From Colwellia echini (GTDB taxonomy: Bacteria > Pseudomonadota > Gammaproteobacteria > Enterobacterales > Alteromonadaceae), in contig NZ_PJAI02000020.1 in the NCBI RefSeq assembly GCF_002843355.2, forward strand, positions 1 through 64,000: DNA of 64,000 nt. Reading direction: 5' to 3'. Under the pieces are notes generated by a model. It did no database searches. It saw only the letters and a program-made list of their open reading frames with translations, and was not told where the DNA came from. A program made the translations under genes and the position numbers. The number at the start of each line of letters is the position of its first letter. Position 1 is the first letter of the stretch. Positions 53,912 through 62,994 of this stretch are shown in pieces.

Positions 53912-53964
53912 AAGATTATAAGAAAGATTATAAGTGACACTCACTTATAATCTCTTATAATCTT
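53912..53964. promoter_or_regulatory. 23-bp operator-like palindrome, copy 2, within a larger inverted repeat
   Basis: The core (53928-53950) has arms TTATAAGTGA and TCACTTATAA around CAC, perfectly symmetrical. Outside it AAGATTATAAG is repeated on each side, extending the inverted repeat to about 53 bases with a 2-base offset. It lies upstream of the GST gene and contains TATAAT on both strands. A TetR-type dimer site is the likeliest reading. Confidence 0.65.
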
Positions 53965-53986
53965 ATTCACTAAGCTTGCTGCGTAG

Positions 53987-54565
53987 TTACTTTAATTTTG
54001 CCACGAAAGTCTGTCTAAACTTGGCTAACTTCGGCGAAACAACAGCCTGACAATAAGGGTTACCCGGATTATTCTCAACATAACCTTGATGATAAGCTTC
54101 GCCTGAATAAAAAATTTCAACCGGACTCACTTTGGTCACAATTGGTTGGTCAAAATATTGTGCTTGAGTCATTGCTTCGATGATTGCCAAGGCAATAGTT
54201 TGTTGTGATTGATCATGGCTGAAAATTTCAGAACGATATTGCGTACCAATATCATTACCTTGACGGTTTAGCTGAGTAGGATTGTGTAAGCTAAAAAATA
54301 TCTCGAGTATTTCTTGATAGCTAATTATCTGACTATCAAACTGCACTTGTACTACTTCGGCATGACCAGAAGTACCCGTACAAATATCTTCATACGTTGG
54401 GTTTTCAACCTGCCCGCCCATATAACCTGATGTTGCGTTAATAATACCTTTAAGGCTATTAAATGCACTTTCAATACACCAGAAGCATCCACCAGCAAGT
54501 GTCGCTGTTTGTATTCCTTGATCGAGAGTTTGTTCGTTACTTTCTGCGTTACTTTGCTTGGTCAT
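53987..54565 (-). CDS. msrA: Peptide methionine sulfoxide reductase MsrA
   Basis: 192 residues. Catalytic Cys27 in GGCFWCIESAF, with GYMGG, GTSGHAEVVQVQFD and GEAYHQ-YVENNPG typical of MsrA. It repairs the S-epimer of methionine sulfoxide using thioredoxin. No signal peptide, so cytoplasmic. Divergent from the RegB-type kinase, 87 bases apart. Confidence 0.95.
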   Translation of the reverse strand: MTKQSNAESNEQTLDQGIQTATLAGGCFWCIESAFNSLKGIINATSGYMGGQVENPTYEDICTGTSGHAEVVQVQFDSQIISYQEILEIFFSLHNPTQLNRQGNDIGTQYRSEIFSHDQSQQTIALAIIEAMTQAQYFDQPIVTKVSPVEIFYSGEAYHQGYVENNPGNPYCQAVVSPKLAKFRQTFVAKLK

Positions 54566-54652
54566 ATAATTTATCTCAACTTTGCTGCGTATAAATGCAT
54601 TAAATGTTATCGTAATAACTCTATTGTACTCACATGTTCACAGTAAAAACAG

Positions 54653-55936
54653 ATGGCAAATTTTTTTAAAATAACTAACCAAATTCAGGCAATTATTGCG
54701 CTGCGAACAATCGCCATAACCATTCAACTGGTATTGATTCTGTTTGTAAATATTGGTCTCGCTTACGATTTACCGTGGACACCATTAGTTAGTGTAATTA
54801 GCTTAGAAATATTATTTACCCTAAGCAGTTATATTTATTATCGTCACAATCATTTGAGTGAAAAAAAGGCCAGCCAAAAAGCGGTACTTATTCAAATTTG
54901 TGCTGATATTGTCTTCCTCTCATTATTATTATTTTTTAGTGGTGGGGCAACTAATGCGTTTGTGTCTTTATTGCTTATCCCTATCGCCATTGCCGCGGTA
55001 ACATTAACGCCCTTGTTACTTGCCATAGTTGCTGCGCTTGCCATTGCTTCTTACAGTATTTTATTGTGGTCGTTACCCATGAGCGTGATGCACGGCAATA
55101 TGCAAGGTCACTTCATTGGTATGGGCATTAACTTTTTATTTTCGGCCTTAGTAGTTGCCATTGTTGTGGGTAAAATGGCGCGCAGTATCAATCAACAAGA
55201 ACTCGCCATTGCCGCTTACCGAGAAAACTTATTAAAGCAGGAGCAAGTTACCTCATTAGGTGTTGCCTCTGCTCAAGTAACTCATCAATTGGCAACACCC
55301 ATAGCTACTGTACAATTACTTACTGATGAACTTAGTGAAGATTTTCCTGATAACGATATTGTTAAAGATATGCAAAGCCAACTCAGCCGTTGTACTGCAA
55401 GTTTATCTGAATTTCGCGCCATGGTTTTTGATATTAAAGAGCAGGTAATTAAAGCGATTAATTGCCAATATTTAGTTGATGAAATTGCTGAAAATGTACG
55501 AGTTAATAACCCAGAGATCAGTTTAGAATTAATTCATAAAAACACAGCCAGTTACTTAGCAGAAATTAATGTAATAAATAATGTAAAAAACACGAAAATT
55601 AATGCTGATGCGGCTTTATTACCCGCTATTCTCAATTTAATTAATAACGCCATACAAGCGAGTAAAGCCAATAACCGTAATGAGCTTTGTATAACCAGTG
55701 AAGTTAATGATTTAAATTGGCAATTAACAATTCGAGATCACGGTAAAGGTTTTACCTTAAAAAAATTGAATGAGTTAGGCGTTAAACCTGTAACCAGTGA
55801 ACAAGGTTTTGGTATGGCGGTATTTTTAAGTCATGCCAGTTTAGAACGCCTTGGTGGTAAGTTAGCCCTAACCAATCATCAAGATGGCGGTGCACTGGTA
55901 ACCTTGAGTCTACCCATTTCAACTGGCTCAATATAA
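54653..55936 (+). CDS. RegB/PrrB-type redox sensor histidine kinase
   Basis: 427 residues: six membrane helices in the first 175, with FFSGGATNAFVSLL at about 95-108 matching the quinone-linked GGxxNPF redox box of RegB; phospho-acceptor His211 in SAQVTHQLATPIATVQLL; Cys247 about 36 residues later, close to the position of the redox-active Cys of RegB; then the ATPase domain (NLINNAIQASKANN, IRDHGKGF, GFGMAVFLSHASLERLGG). It senses the redox state of the respiratory chain and phosphorylates the RegA-type partner 31 bases downstream. Confidence 0.9.
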   Translation: MANFFKITNQIQAIIALRTIAITIQLVLILFVNIGLAYDLPWTPLVSVISLEILFTLSSYIYYRHNHLSEKKASQKAVLIQICADIVFLSLLLFFSGGATNAFVSLLLIPIAIAAVTLTPLLLAIVAALAIASYSILLWSLPMSVMHGNMQGHFIGMGINFLFSALVVAIVVGKMARSINQQELAIAAYRENLLKQEQVTSLGVASAQVTHQLATPIATVQLLTDELSEDFPDNDIVKDMQSQLSRCTASLSEFRAMVFDIKEQVIKAINCQYLVDEIAENVRVNNPEISLELIHKNTASYLAEINVINNVKNTKINADAALLPAILNLINNAIQASKANNRNELCITSEVNDLNWQLTIRDHGKGFTLKKLNELGVKPVTSEQGFGMAVFLSHASLERLGGKLALTNHQDGGALVTLSLPISTGSI

Positions 55937-55966
55937 TCAGCCGTTTATAATAAAGAGAACAGCATT

Positions 55967-56560
55967 ATGTCTACCACTTCATCTGCAATAGAAGCCACCT
56001 CAATAACAGCCATAGGCAAAGAAGACATACCAAAATTATTAATTGTTGAAGATGATATTATTTTTGCCAACACCCTGAATAGACGTTTAACTAAATACGG
56101 CTTCGACTGTGTGCAAACCGATAATAATAACGACGCTTTACTCGCCTGCCATAGTCACAAACCTGACTATATATTACTTGATATGAAATTGGCGGAAGAA
56201 AACACCTTGTCGATAATTACGCCACTACGGAAATCGCGTCCAGATAGCCGAATAATATTACTCACCGGCTTTGCCAGTATTGCTACCGCCGTTGAAGCTA
56301 TAAAGCTCGGTGCTGATGATTATTTATCAAAGCCGGTTGATAGCCAAACCTTACTCGCAACACTTAAAGGCAGCAAAATAGAAACTAGTGATTTTGAGCA
56401 TAACAGTGAAAAAACATTATCCGCCGAACAAGTTGAATGGCAACATATTCAGCAAATATTAAAGGCTAACCAAGGTAATATATCCGCAACCGCAAGGCAG
56501 CTTTCAATGCACAGAAGAACGTTGCAGCGTAAATTACAAAAGCGCCCTCAATCAAGCTAA
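55967..56560 (+). CDS. RegA/PrrA/ActR-type response regulator
   Basis: 197 residues. The receiver domain (about 22-135) has the acidic pocket VEDD, phosphorylated Asp72 in YILLDMKL, the TG at LLTGFAS and Lys in LSKPVD. A Fis-type helix-turn-helix at the C-terminus reads GNISATARQLSMHRRTLQRKLQKR, the form conserved in RegA/PrrA. It has an N-terminal extension of about 20 residues. It is cotranscribed with the RegB-type kinase. Targets elsewhere are usually respiratory and redox genes; targets here are not visible. Confidence 0.9.
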   Translation: MSTTSSAIEATSITAIGKEDIPKLLIVEDDIIFANTLNRRLTKYGFDCVQTDNNNDALLACHSHKPDYILLDMKLAEENTLSIITPLRKSRPDSRIILLTGFASIATAVEAIKLGADDYLSKPVDSQTLLATLKGSKIETSDFEHNSEKTLSAEQVEWQHIQQILKANQGNISATARQLSMHRRTLQRKLQKRPQSS

Positions 56561-56631
56561 ACAGGTTTTATTACCAACGATCTAATAATAACTAAACAGA
56601 GCCATCCCCACCTGTAAGGCTTAATACTTGC

Positions 56632-57246
56632 TTACTTATCTATTATTAAAGTATTTAAAATTTCCTTAATTTCTTTACGGCTCCCCGTTTTTTCATCCTG
56701 TCTGGTACCTGAGCCAATCATAAAGTAATAATCACCTCTTGGCACAAGCCACATTTCTGATGTCGTAGGGAAACTTTCCCCTCCAGGAACTACCAAATTA
56801 TAATTAAAACGCATGTAAGATGCTTTTAATCCGGATAAGGTTATTTCGATCGGTTCTTGTATCACCTCTAAATCAATAAATGCTTTTTTCAAGTGAGGAA
56901 GAATAAGGTTTAAAATATTGTTAGGATTATCTGCTGAAAAATCCCCTAAAGATTGAATATTAATTTTTAAACTAGGGTTAATATCTTCATAAGGTTCAGG
57001 GTATTTCATCATCGCCACTAATGGAGCTTTGGCGTATTTAAGAACTAAATCTTTTGTTTTGGCATTACGCCAATCAACACTTTTCAAGTTTTCTATATTT
57101 TGTTGAGCTGATAGAAAATGCCAACTTGCAGGTTTAGTAATTTTAATACCTGCAGAAATACTATCAAAAGTATCATCAGTATTGGCACTCGTAACAAATG
57201 AGACGGTAATTAACGCTAACATTTGTAAAGTTTGTAAAATTTTCAT
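56632..57246 (-). CDS. Exported protein of unknown function
   Basis: 204 residues with a signal peptide (1-20, cut after TSA). The mature sequence (GIKITKPASWHFLSAQQ, YPEPYEDINPSLKINIQ, YYFMIGSGTRQD) resembles small periplasmic proteins with a PsbP/Mog1-like fold, but the resemblance is weak. AAGGAGG seven bases before the ATG makes the start certain. No operon partner. Confidence 0.65.
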   Translation of the reverse strand: MKILQTLQMLALITVSFVTSANTDDTFDSISAGIKITKPASWHFLSAQQNIENLKSVDWRNAKTKDLVLKYAKAPLVAMMKYPEPYEDINPSLKINIQSLGDFSADNPNNILNLILPHLKKAFIDLEVIQEPIEITLSGLKASYMRFNYNLVVPGGESFPTTSEMWLVPRGDYYFMIGSGTRQDEKTGSRKEIKEILNTLIIDK

Positions 57247-57348
57247 CTATGCCTCCTTGGCATATAACAGCATTGTATAGAGCCACCTAAGCAATATCAG
57301 CCTTATAAAATGAATGTGATTCATTCTTCCATTTAAGATTCAATAAGA

Positions 57349-58461
57349 TTAAAAATTGTATGCCAAATGTTGATGAAATCTAACCATCATTTCTTCTTTT
57401 TTAGGTTCAATTTCTAATTCCACAGCCATTAGTTGCATCGCCAGTTCAATTTGATTTAAAAATCGACCAAAGCCATGTTCACTATTATCTTCTGGTGTTG
57501 CTACAAAAACCAGTTGTACGCTGTCGGTTAGTTCACTGGCATTCCATTTACTTACCATTCCACACGGGCTTTGCTCAGGGTTATAACCAAGCATCTGTAA
57601 TTCACCGACACGGGATACAATTTCATGAATGCTATACCTAACAATAGGCACTAAACCGTTAGCGATAAGTGCGCCATTATTTAAGTTATAACATTTAGCT
57701 GCTTTGGCAAAAACGTCAGTTAAATAAGTGTAAAGTGGGTTATACGGATCAGTAGAGTGGCTATCAATTTCTACTTGCTGCAATAGCTCATTACTAATAT
57801 TTAATGTGACAACAGCGTAGTTCATCGCACTATGATAAGCAGGCAAATCGACCTCTTGACTAGCATAGCGTTTTCTAATTTCACGTAATGTATGTATTTG
57901 CGTAGTATCGCAGCCTTTATTTTTGGCAAATAAATCATAAGTTAAATGCTGATGATCACGAAGTCGAATATCACTTTTATCGAGTTTTATCTTTTCACAA
58001 AACTGCTCTACTGTTTGCCTTACTCGACTATGAAAACTAGCGGCATTCATGCGTATGTCATCACCTGTTGCTAAAAAAAGTAAACACACTTTTTTCGCTC
58101 TTCTACTGCCATCAAAAAATGATTTTTTAAGATGATGGCTTGCTGGATCATAATAGAATAAAATTTGTTGATTGGTTTGCCATTGGTGCATTTCTTGGCT
58201 GTAACGCACTCGTGCTAATTTATCGTTAGCAATAAACTGACAGTTACCCAACTTAACTTGATCTGTTAACTCAAAAAATAAGGTCGATAACTGCTGATAA
58301 AAATCATAATAAGGCTGAGGTTTTTGATCACTATATTTTTCTGAAAACTGTTGGATCAGTTCATCGGTTAAATTAAATTCCGCCAATATGTACTGGTTAT
58401 CACGTACATTCCCTGGCAAATAGGCTTTATGGGCCGCGCTCCGTTTTCTTATAATCGACAT
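57349..58461 (-). CDS. Internally duplicated cytoplasmic protein (possibly DUF3083)
   Basis: 370 residues from the ATG at 58461, with AGGG six bases upstream; another ATG is two codons earlier. No signal peptide. The two halves repeat one plan: YILAEFNLTDELIQQF..., LGNCQFIANDKLARVRYSQEMHQ, LLFLATGDD, HLTYDLF in the first; YAVVTLNISNELLQQV..., LNNGALIANGLVPIVRYSIHEIV, LVFVATPED, HLAYNF in the second. I believe this is DUF3083, a family limited to marine gammaproteobacteria, but from memory only. The function is unknown. Confidence 0.65.
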   Translation of the reverse strand: MSIIRKRSAAHKAYLPGNVRDNQYILAEFNLTDELIQQFSEKYSDQKPQPYYDFYQQLSTLFFELTDQVKLGNCQFIANDKLARVRYSQEMHQWQTNQQILFYYDPASHHLKKSFFDGSRRAKKVCLLFLATGDDIRMNAASFHSRVRQTVEQFCEKIKLDKSDIRLRDHQHLTYDLFAKNKGCDTTQIHTLREIRKRYASQEVDLPAYHSAMNYAVVTLNISNELLQQVEIDSHSTDPYNPLYTYLTDVFAKAAKCYNLNNGALIANGLVPIVRYSIHEIVSRVGELQMLGYNPEQSPCGMVSKWNASELTDSVQLVFVATPEDNSEHGFGRFLNQIELAMQLMAVELEIEPKKEEMMVRFHQHLAYNF

Positions 58462-58595
58462 GTTCATCCCTAGGTATTAAATAAAGGAAAGCTTGAGTTG
58501 TTAACCTTTTAACTTAGAGGCAGTATAATGAGCCTTAATGAAGCTTTTGTGACGTACGTATGGCACAAATATGACAAGAATCGAGAAAGAACAAG

Positions 58596-58814
58596 ATGTT
58601 AGACGATCAAAAATTACTGGTAGAAGCCATCAACCAAACCATGCCATTTGGCAAATATGCCGGACGAAAATTATTACAACTACCTGAGCCATACTTAGTA
58701 TGGTTTCATAGTAAAGGATTTCCAGAAGGAAAATTAGGGCAACAACTTGCCTTAATGTACGAAGTAAAACTTAATGGTTTAGAGGGCATGTTAAAACCTT
58801 TACTGCGTTCTTAG
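58596..58814 (+). CDS. DUF3820 small protein
   Basis: 72 residues with MPFGKYAGRKLLQLPEPYLVWFHSKGFPEGKLGQQLALMYEVKLNGLE, the DUF3820 signature (xMPFGKYxGxxLxxLPxxYLxWF). Similar domains occur fused to exonucleases and as short single proteins; a DNA- or nucleotide-related role is suspected but unproved. Divergent from the duplicated protein upstream. Confidence 0.8.
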   Translation: MLDDQKLLVEAINQTMPFGKYAGRKLLQLPEPYLVWFHSKGFPEGKLGQQLALMYEVKLNGLEGMLKPLLRS

Positions 58815-59268
58815 AAATTTTTATTACCTATTAAACGGGTTGCCTGCAAAGTTACTCAGCTTTGTTTTTAGAATTTTTTCGTCTAAAAAATAAATTTATA
58901 ATTATCTGAAGTAATAATTATTTGTTATGAAAATGACTAACAAGTTGTTTTGACAACACAAAATTTCACGGTAAAAATCACCTTTTATACTTCTTTATAT
59001 GCAGAATAAATAAACCATTATTTACATCATTCCACCACCTTGCATCATCCTCAAACATCACCTTAAATATAATCAATCCCGTTTATAATCTGTTTACTTT
59101 CTGAACATGATTTGACGGAATTAATGTGCCATGTCAACTATTGAAAATGTATACGCTAACTATCAGTAGTCGAATTTAGTGATTAACTTTGCTCGATGTT
59201 AAAAGTAAAAGTAACTTACTAATTAATTGATTTATAAATAATTACGAGGTATTTATGAGGGTTGTAAA
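58815..59268. other. Intergenic region upstream of rmf
   Basis: About 450 AT-rich bases. They should hold the rmf promoter, which in E. coli responds to ppGpp and growth phase. No distinct -35/-10 pair, operator or further gene is clear. Confidence 0.4.
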
Positions 59269-59442
59269 ATGAAAAGACAAAAAAGAGACAAACTAGGGAG
59301 AGCGCATTCAAATGGCTACCAAGCAGGTTTAGGAGGCAAAGCAAAAGAGCAATGTCCATATCAAAATGTTGATGCTAAATCTCAATGGTTAGGAGGTTGG
59401 CGAGATGCCATTAGCGATAGAAATTTAGGTTTATATAAATAA
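59269..59442 (+). CDS. rmf: Ribosome modulation factor Rmf
   Basis: A 57-residue protein: MKRQKRDKLGRAHSNGYQAG, then GKAKEQCPY and SQWLGGWRDAISDR, aligning along its length with E. coli RMF (55 residues). RMF binds 70S ribosomes in stationary phase and drives them into inactive 100S dimers. GAGG lies eight bases before the ATG. The C-terminus (NLGLYK) differs from E. coli. Gene is monocistronic. Confidence 0.95.
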   Translation: MKRQKRDKLGRAHSNGYQAGLGGKAKEQCPYQNVDAKSQWLGGWRDAISDRNLGLYK

Positions 59443-59855
59443 AACGACAATAGGGTTATTTATTACTGCTTATTATTAAAATCTATCATGTTATACGGTC
59501 GAAGTTAGAGTCTATTCATTTAACGCGACTTTAGTCATTGTTGCTCGTTTTCACATAGTAAAAGTATGCTACAAAACACGCGCCACGATCAAAGTCATTT
59601 TAAATTGAATAAATTTCAACTATGAAAGATCAACAACCCCAATGTTAGGCAGACATAAAACACACCTTGTTCAGTGTACTGCCTCATTCATTTCCTTTCT
59701 ATTTTATACTTAAAACTCCAGTAATTTTATATTCATTATTAAATTGATATTACTGAGGTTTAGCTTTAGTATTTTAACTCTAAACATTGTTATTTTATAT
59801 ATAAGCTGCTTCCTGTAGCGTACATATTTAATAAAAAAACTTGGTAACTAGCCTT
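59443..59855. other. Intergenic region with an inverted-repeat element
   Basis: About 410 bases between rmf and the phosphorylase-kinase-like gene. It contains the inverted repeat at 59513-59611. GTAATTTTATA and AATTGATATTAC segments near 59720-59755 form a weak hairpin. No further gene. Confidence 0.45.
59513..59611. repeat. Possible 99-bp inverted-repeat element
   Basis: The left end TATTCATTTAACGCGACTTT and the right end, TATTCAATTTAAAATGACTTT when read on the minus strand, match imperfectly. The centre contains CGTTTT...CATAG paired with a loosely complementary ATG...AAAACACG. It may be a MITE or a hairpin; no second copy is in the window. Confidence 0.45.
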
Positions 59856-62800
59856 ATGGACAAAGTCTTACTTCTCGATCGATTATATAACGATATCAAC
59901 GACATAATTCTTACTCGTCAACATCCTGTAACAGGGCTATTACCTGCAAGCACAGCCATAACAACACATGGCGACTACACCGATGCATGGGTACGCGATA
60001 ATGTTTATTCTATTATGTGTGTTTGGACCTTAGGAAGCGCTTATAAAAAAGGCGGAGAAAAGGTTAGAAGTGACGAACTTAATCAAGCAACGATAAAGCT
60101 AATGCGCGGCTTATTACAGTCAATGATGCGTCAAGCGCCGAAAGTAGAAACCTTTAAACACACGCTTAATGCTATGGATTGCCTGCACGCTAAATATAAT
60201 ACGCAAACAGGGCTCAATGTAGTGGAAGATCATGAATGGGGTCATTTACAAATTGACGCCACTTCAGTTTTCTTACTCATGCTTGCGCAAATGACAGCAA
60301 CAGGATTACGCATTATCAACACCATTGATGAAGTTGATTTTGTGCAAAATCTTATTTATTACATTGCCTCAGCTTACCGCACACCTGACTACGGTATTTG
60401 GGAGCGCGGTAATAAAATTAATAATGGTAAAACCGAAATTAATGCCAGCTCGGTCGGTATGGCAAAAGCAGCATTAGAAGCATTAGATGAGCTTAACCTT
60501 TTTGGTAATAATGAGAACCCTAGAGCTGTAGTACACACTATTCCCGATGCTATTTCTCGAGCGCGAAACACACTAACTCACTTATTACCACGAGAGTCTA
60601 TTTCAAAAGAAGTAGACAGTGCGCTATTAAGTATTATTGGTTTTCCTGCGTTTGCCGTTGGTGATACTGCGCTAGCAGATATTACCCGCAATAAAATACT
60701 TTCGGAGTTAGGTGGTAAATACGGCTGTAAACGTTTTTTATGGGATGGTCATCAAACCATCATTGAAGACCACAGCCGAATGTATTACGAACATTCAGAA
60801 CTAGCTGACTTTGAACATATAGAGTCTGAGTGGCCACTTTTTCATACTTACCTGTATATTCAAGCCTTGTTTGATAAAGATGAAACCCTCGCCAAAAAAT
60901 ATCGGGATCAACTTGAGTCTGTAATGGTCGAGCAAGATGGTAAGTTTTTATTACCTGAGCTGTATTATGTAGATGAACCCGAATTAGAAGGCGAACGAGA
61001 AAACCCTGGCTCTCAGCCTCGCAAACCTAATGAAAACATTCCCTTGGTATGGGCACAAAGCTTATATTTTACTGGCTTGATGCTTGATGAAGGTTTAGTA
61101 CAACCAGATGATTTAGACCCATTACAATTACGTAATCGCTCAACAACCACAGCTGATACGCAAATAGCTTTGGTGGTCTTAGCTGAAAATGAAAGTGTGA
61201 AACTGCAATTAGCTGAACATGGTGTAATTAGTGAAACCTTTGCTGAGATCAGCCCAATTAATGTTATCTCTGCATCTGAATTGGTAGAGTCGTACCGAAA
61301 AGTTGGCGCCAATAAAAACTTAGCACTAACTGGCAGACCAAAACGTAGATTTCAAGGTTTAGCAACAGCACAAACGTTTAGAATAAATGATAAGCCCTTC
61401 TTATCGTTATCTAATTTACAATACGATGAAAATAATTACCTCAAGTTTGATGCTGAGTTGGCAACCGCCGATTTACTGAGAGAATTAAGTTATTTAAATA
61501 AAAGCTGGATAAACGATGAAGTCGCGGTATTCAGTTATTTGGTAACACAAGATATATGTGACAGTGTAAATGCTGATGTATTGTTAACAACCATCAAAGA
61601 ATTACAACTAAGAATTAGTCATACCAATATAGGTTATGCTTCTGCTAGTTTAGCGATTAGAGCGTCTAAAGTTAATAACTTGATGGTGCCTGACTTATCC
61701 GTAATGGGGCTATTTAATACTGAACAAACTTCTAGCGCCCATGCTTATTCATTTGATTTATTAGCATTACCCAACGAAATTCAACAACAAATTAAAGCCA
61801 GTGAAACTGATGATTTAAGCTATTATCATCAAGTTAATGACTGGCTATCCGTGTATAGTTTAGATTCAATATTGACCGAAAACATCAGTACTGAACAAGG
61901 TTGTTCAATCAGCTTTGAACAATTAATTTCAGGTATATATACAAGAGCGCAGCACAAACAACATTGGTTAACAGCACGACTTTGTTTTTCCGCCTTAAAA
62001 TTGGCACATAAAGACTTAGCCGACGATTTATCACTAGTATGTGCTCGCCATATAGATATTGTGATTGGTGATGAAAATCACATAGTGCTAACCCATGAAA
62101 ATTCTTTGTTGAAACCTAAACAATTATTAAAAATGTTAGATCAAGTTTGTCACCAAAAGCTTGAACGTACTTTAGTACAAGAAATGCTAGTAACTTTAGG
62201 TAATATAGTCCGTACCAAAACACGCGTTTTTAATGGTTTACGCTCAATTAAGCTTAATAATTTATTAGCCTTATGTGCAAAGCATGATGAGTGCAATGAA
62301 AGTACTTTTATTGAATTATCTTTAAAATCACCTTTTGAGTTAAATCAAGCGATACGTGAAGTATTAACTAGCCAACAGCAAGAATTTAATGAGAACGTTA
62401 AATTTAATTTCTGTGATCATATCATGCAGAATTCTCAAGCTAATTTTACTCAAGCAGTAGACACTAACTGGTTAGAATGGCGCTCAGAAAGAGGATTATT
62501 TACCCGAATTGATGATGATTTACTGGCGGATATTTGGCAAAGTTTAGCGCATACTACACGCATAGTGTTTGCTGAAAATGCTAATGCTGCGGAAGTGCTT
62601 GATGCTGAAATAACTCGTAGTTCGATGACACCGAGAGAAGAAAGTTTTGCCCGTTGCATTGATGGTTTAGTGCAGCATTTACAACCCATTTATTACAAAT
62701 CGGCCATATTAGAAACTTTATTCGCATTCACCCAACATTGTAAAAATACGCCTGAATTTAGAACCGAAGAAGTTGTTTTAGGGTTGGTTTTATCTGATGC

Positions 62801-62927
62801 GGCAACCTTGTTTATTGAAACACAAGGTACGAAAAAAGAGGGTGAAACTTGTTTGCAAAGCTTTATGATGCAAGCACCACAAGTATTGCAAAAATATGTT
62901 AGTAAAATTTTTCAGCAACTTAACTAA
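59856..62927 (+). CDS. Phosphorylase-kinase alpha/beta-like protein (GH15-type)
   Basis: 1023 residues from the ATG at 59856; a TTG five codons earlier is possible. The first half follows eukaryotic phosphorylase kinase alpha/beta subunits almost segment by segment: QHPVTGLLPAS, DAWVRDNVYSIMCVWTLG, KLMRGLLQSMMRQAPKVETFKH, LHAKYNT, WGHLQIDATSVFLLMLAQMTATG, GIWERGNKINNG, INASSVGMAKAALEALDEL and VDSALLSIIGFPAFAV. These form an (alpha/alpha)6 glucoamylase-like domain (about 1-400). The second half is helical and less clear. No kinase domain, signal peptide or carbohydrate-binding module is visible. Whether it hydrolyses glucan or regulates glycogen phosphorylase is unknown; no glycogen genes are adjacent. 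A terminator follows. Confidence 0.85.
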   Translation: MDKVLLLDRLYNDINDIILTRQHPVTGLLPASTAITTHGDYTDAWVRDNVYSIMCVWTLGSAYKKGGEKVRSDELNQATIKLMRGLLQSMMRQAPKVETFKHTLNAMDCLHAKYNTQTGLNVVEDHEWGHLQIDATSVFLLMLAQMTATGLRIINTIDEVDFVQNLIYYIASAYRTPDYGIWERGNKINNGKTEINASSVGMAKAALEALDELNLFGNNENPRAVVHTIPDAISRARNTLTHLLPRESISKEVDSALLSIIGFPAFAVGDTALADITRNKILSELGGKYGCKRFLWDGHQTIIEDHSRMYYEHSELADFEHIESEWPLFHTYLYIQALFDKDETLAKKYRDQLESVMVEQDGKFLLPELYYVDEPELEGERENPGSQPRKPNENIPLVWAQSLYFTGLMLDEGLVQPDDLDPLQLRNRSTTTADTQIALVVLAENESVKLQLAEHGVISETFAEISPINVISASELVESYRKVGANKNLALTGRPKRRFQGLATAQTFRINDKPFLSLSNLQYDENNYLKFDAELATADLLRELSYLNKSWINDEVAVFSYLVTQDICDSVNADVLLTTIKELQLRISHTNIGYASASLAIRASKVNNLMVPDLSVMGLFNTEQTSSAHAYSFDLLALPNEIQQQIKASETDDLSYYHQVNDWLSVYSLDSILTENISTEQGCSISFEQLISGIYTRAQHKQHWLTARLCFSALKLAHKDLADDLSLVCARHIDIVIGDENHIVLTHENSLLKPKQLLKMLDQVCHQKLERTLVQEMLVTLGNIVRTKTRVFNGLRSIKLNNLLALCAKHDECNESTFIELSLKSPFELNQAIREVLTSQQQEFNENVKFNFCDHIMQNSQANFTQAVDTNWLEWRSERGLFTRIDDDLLADIWQSLAHTTRIVFAENANAAEVLDAEITRSSMTPREESFARCIDGLVQHLQPIYYKSAILETLFAFTQHCKNTPEFRTEEVVLGLVLSDAATLFIETQGTKKEGETCLQSFMMQAPQVLQKYVSKIFQQLN

Positions 62928-62994
62928 CCTGAACACTAGATAAACAATGGTAAATAGTTAAGTCAGCAAAGGTTATGATGAGACTATAAATATT

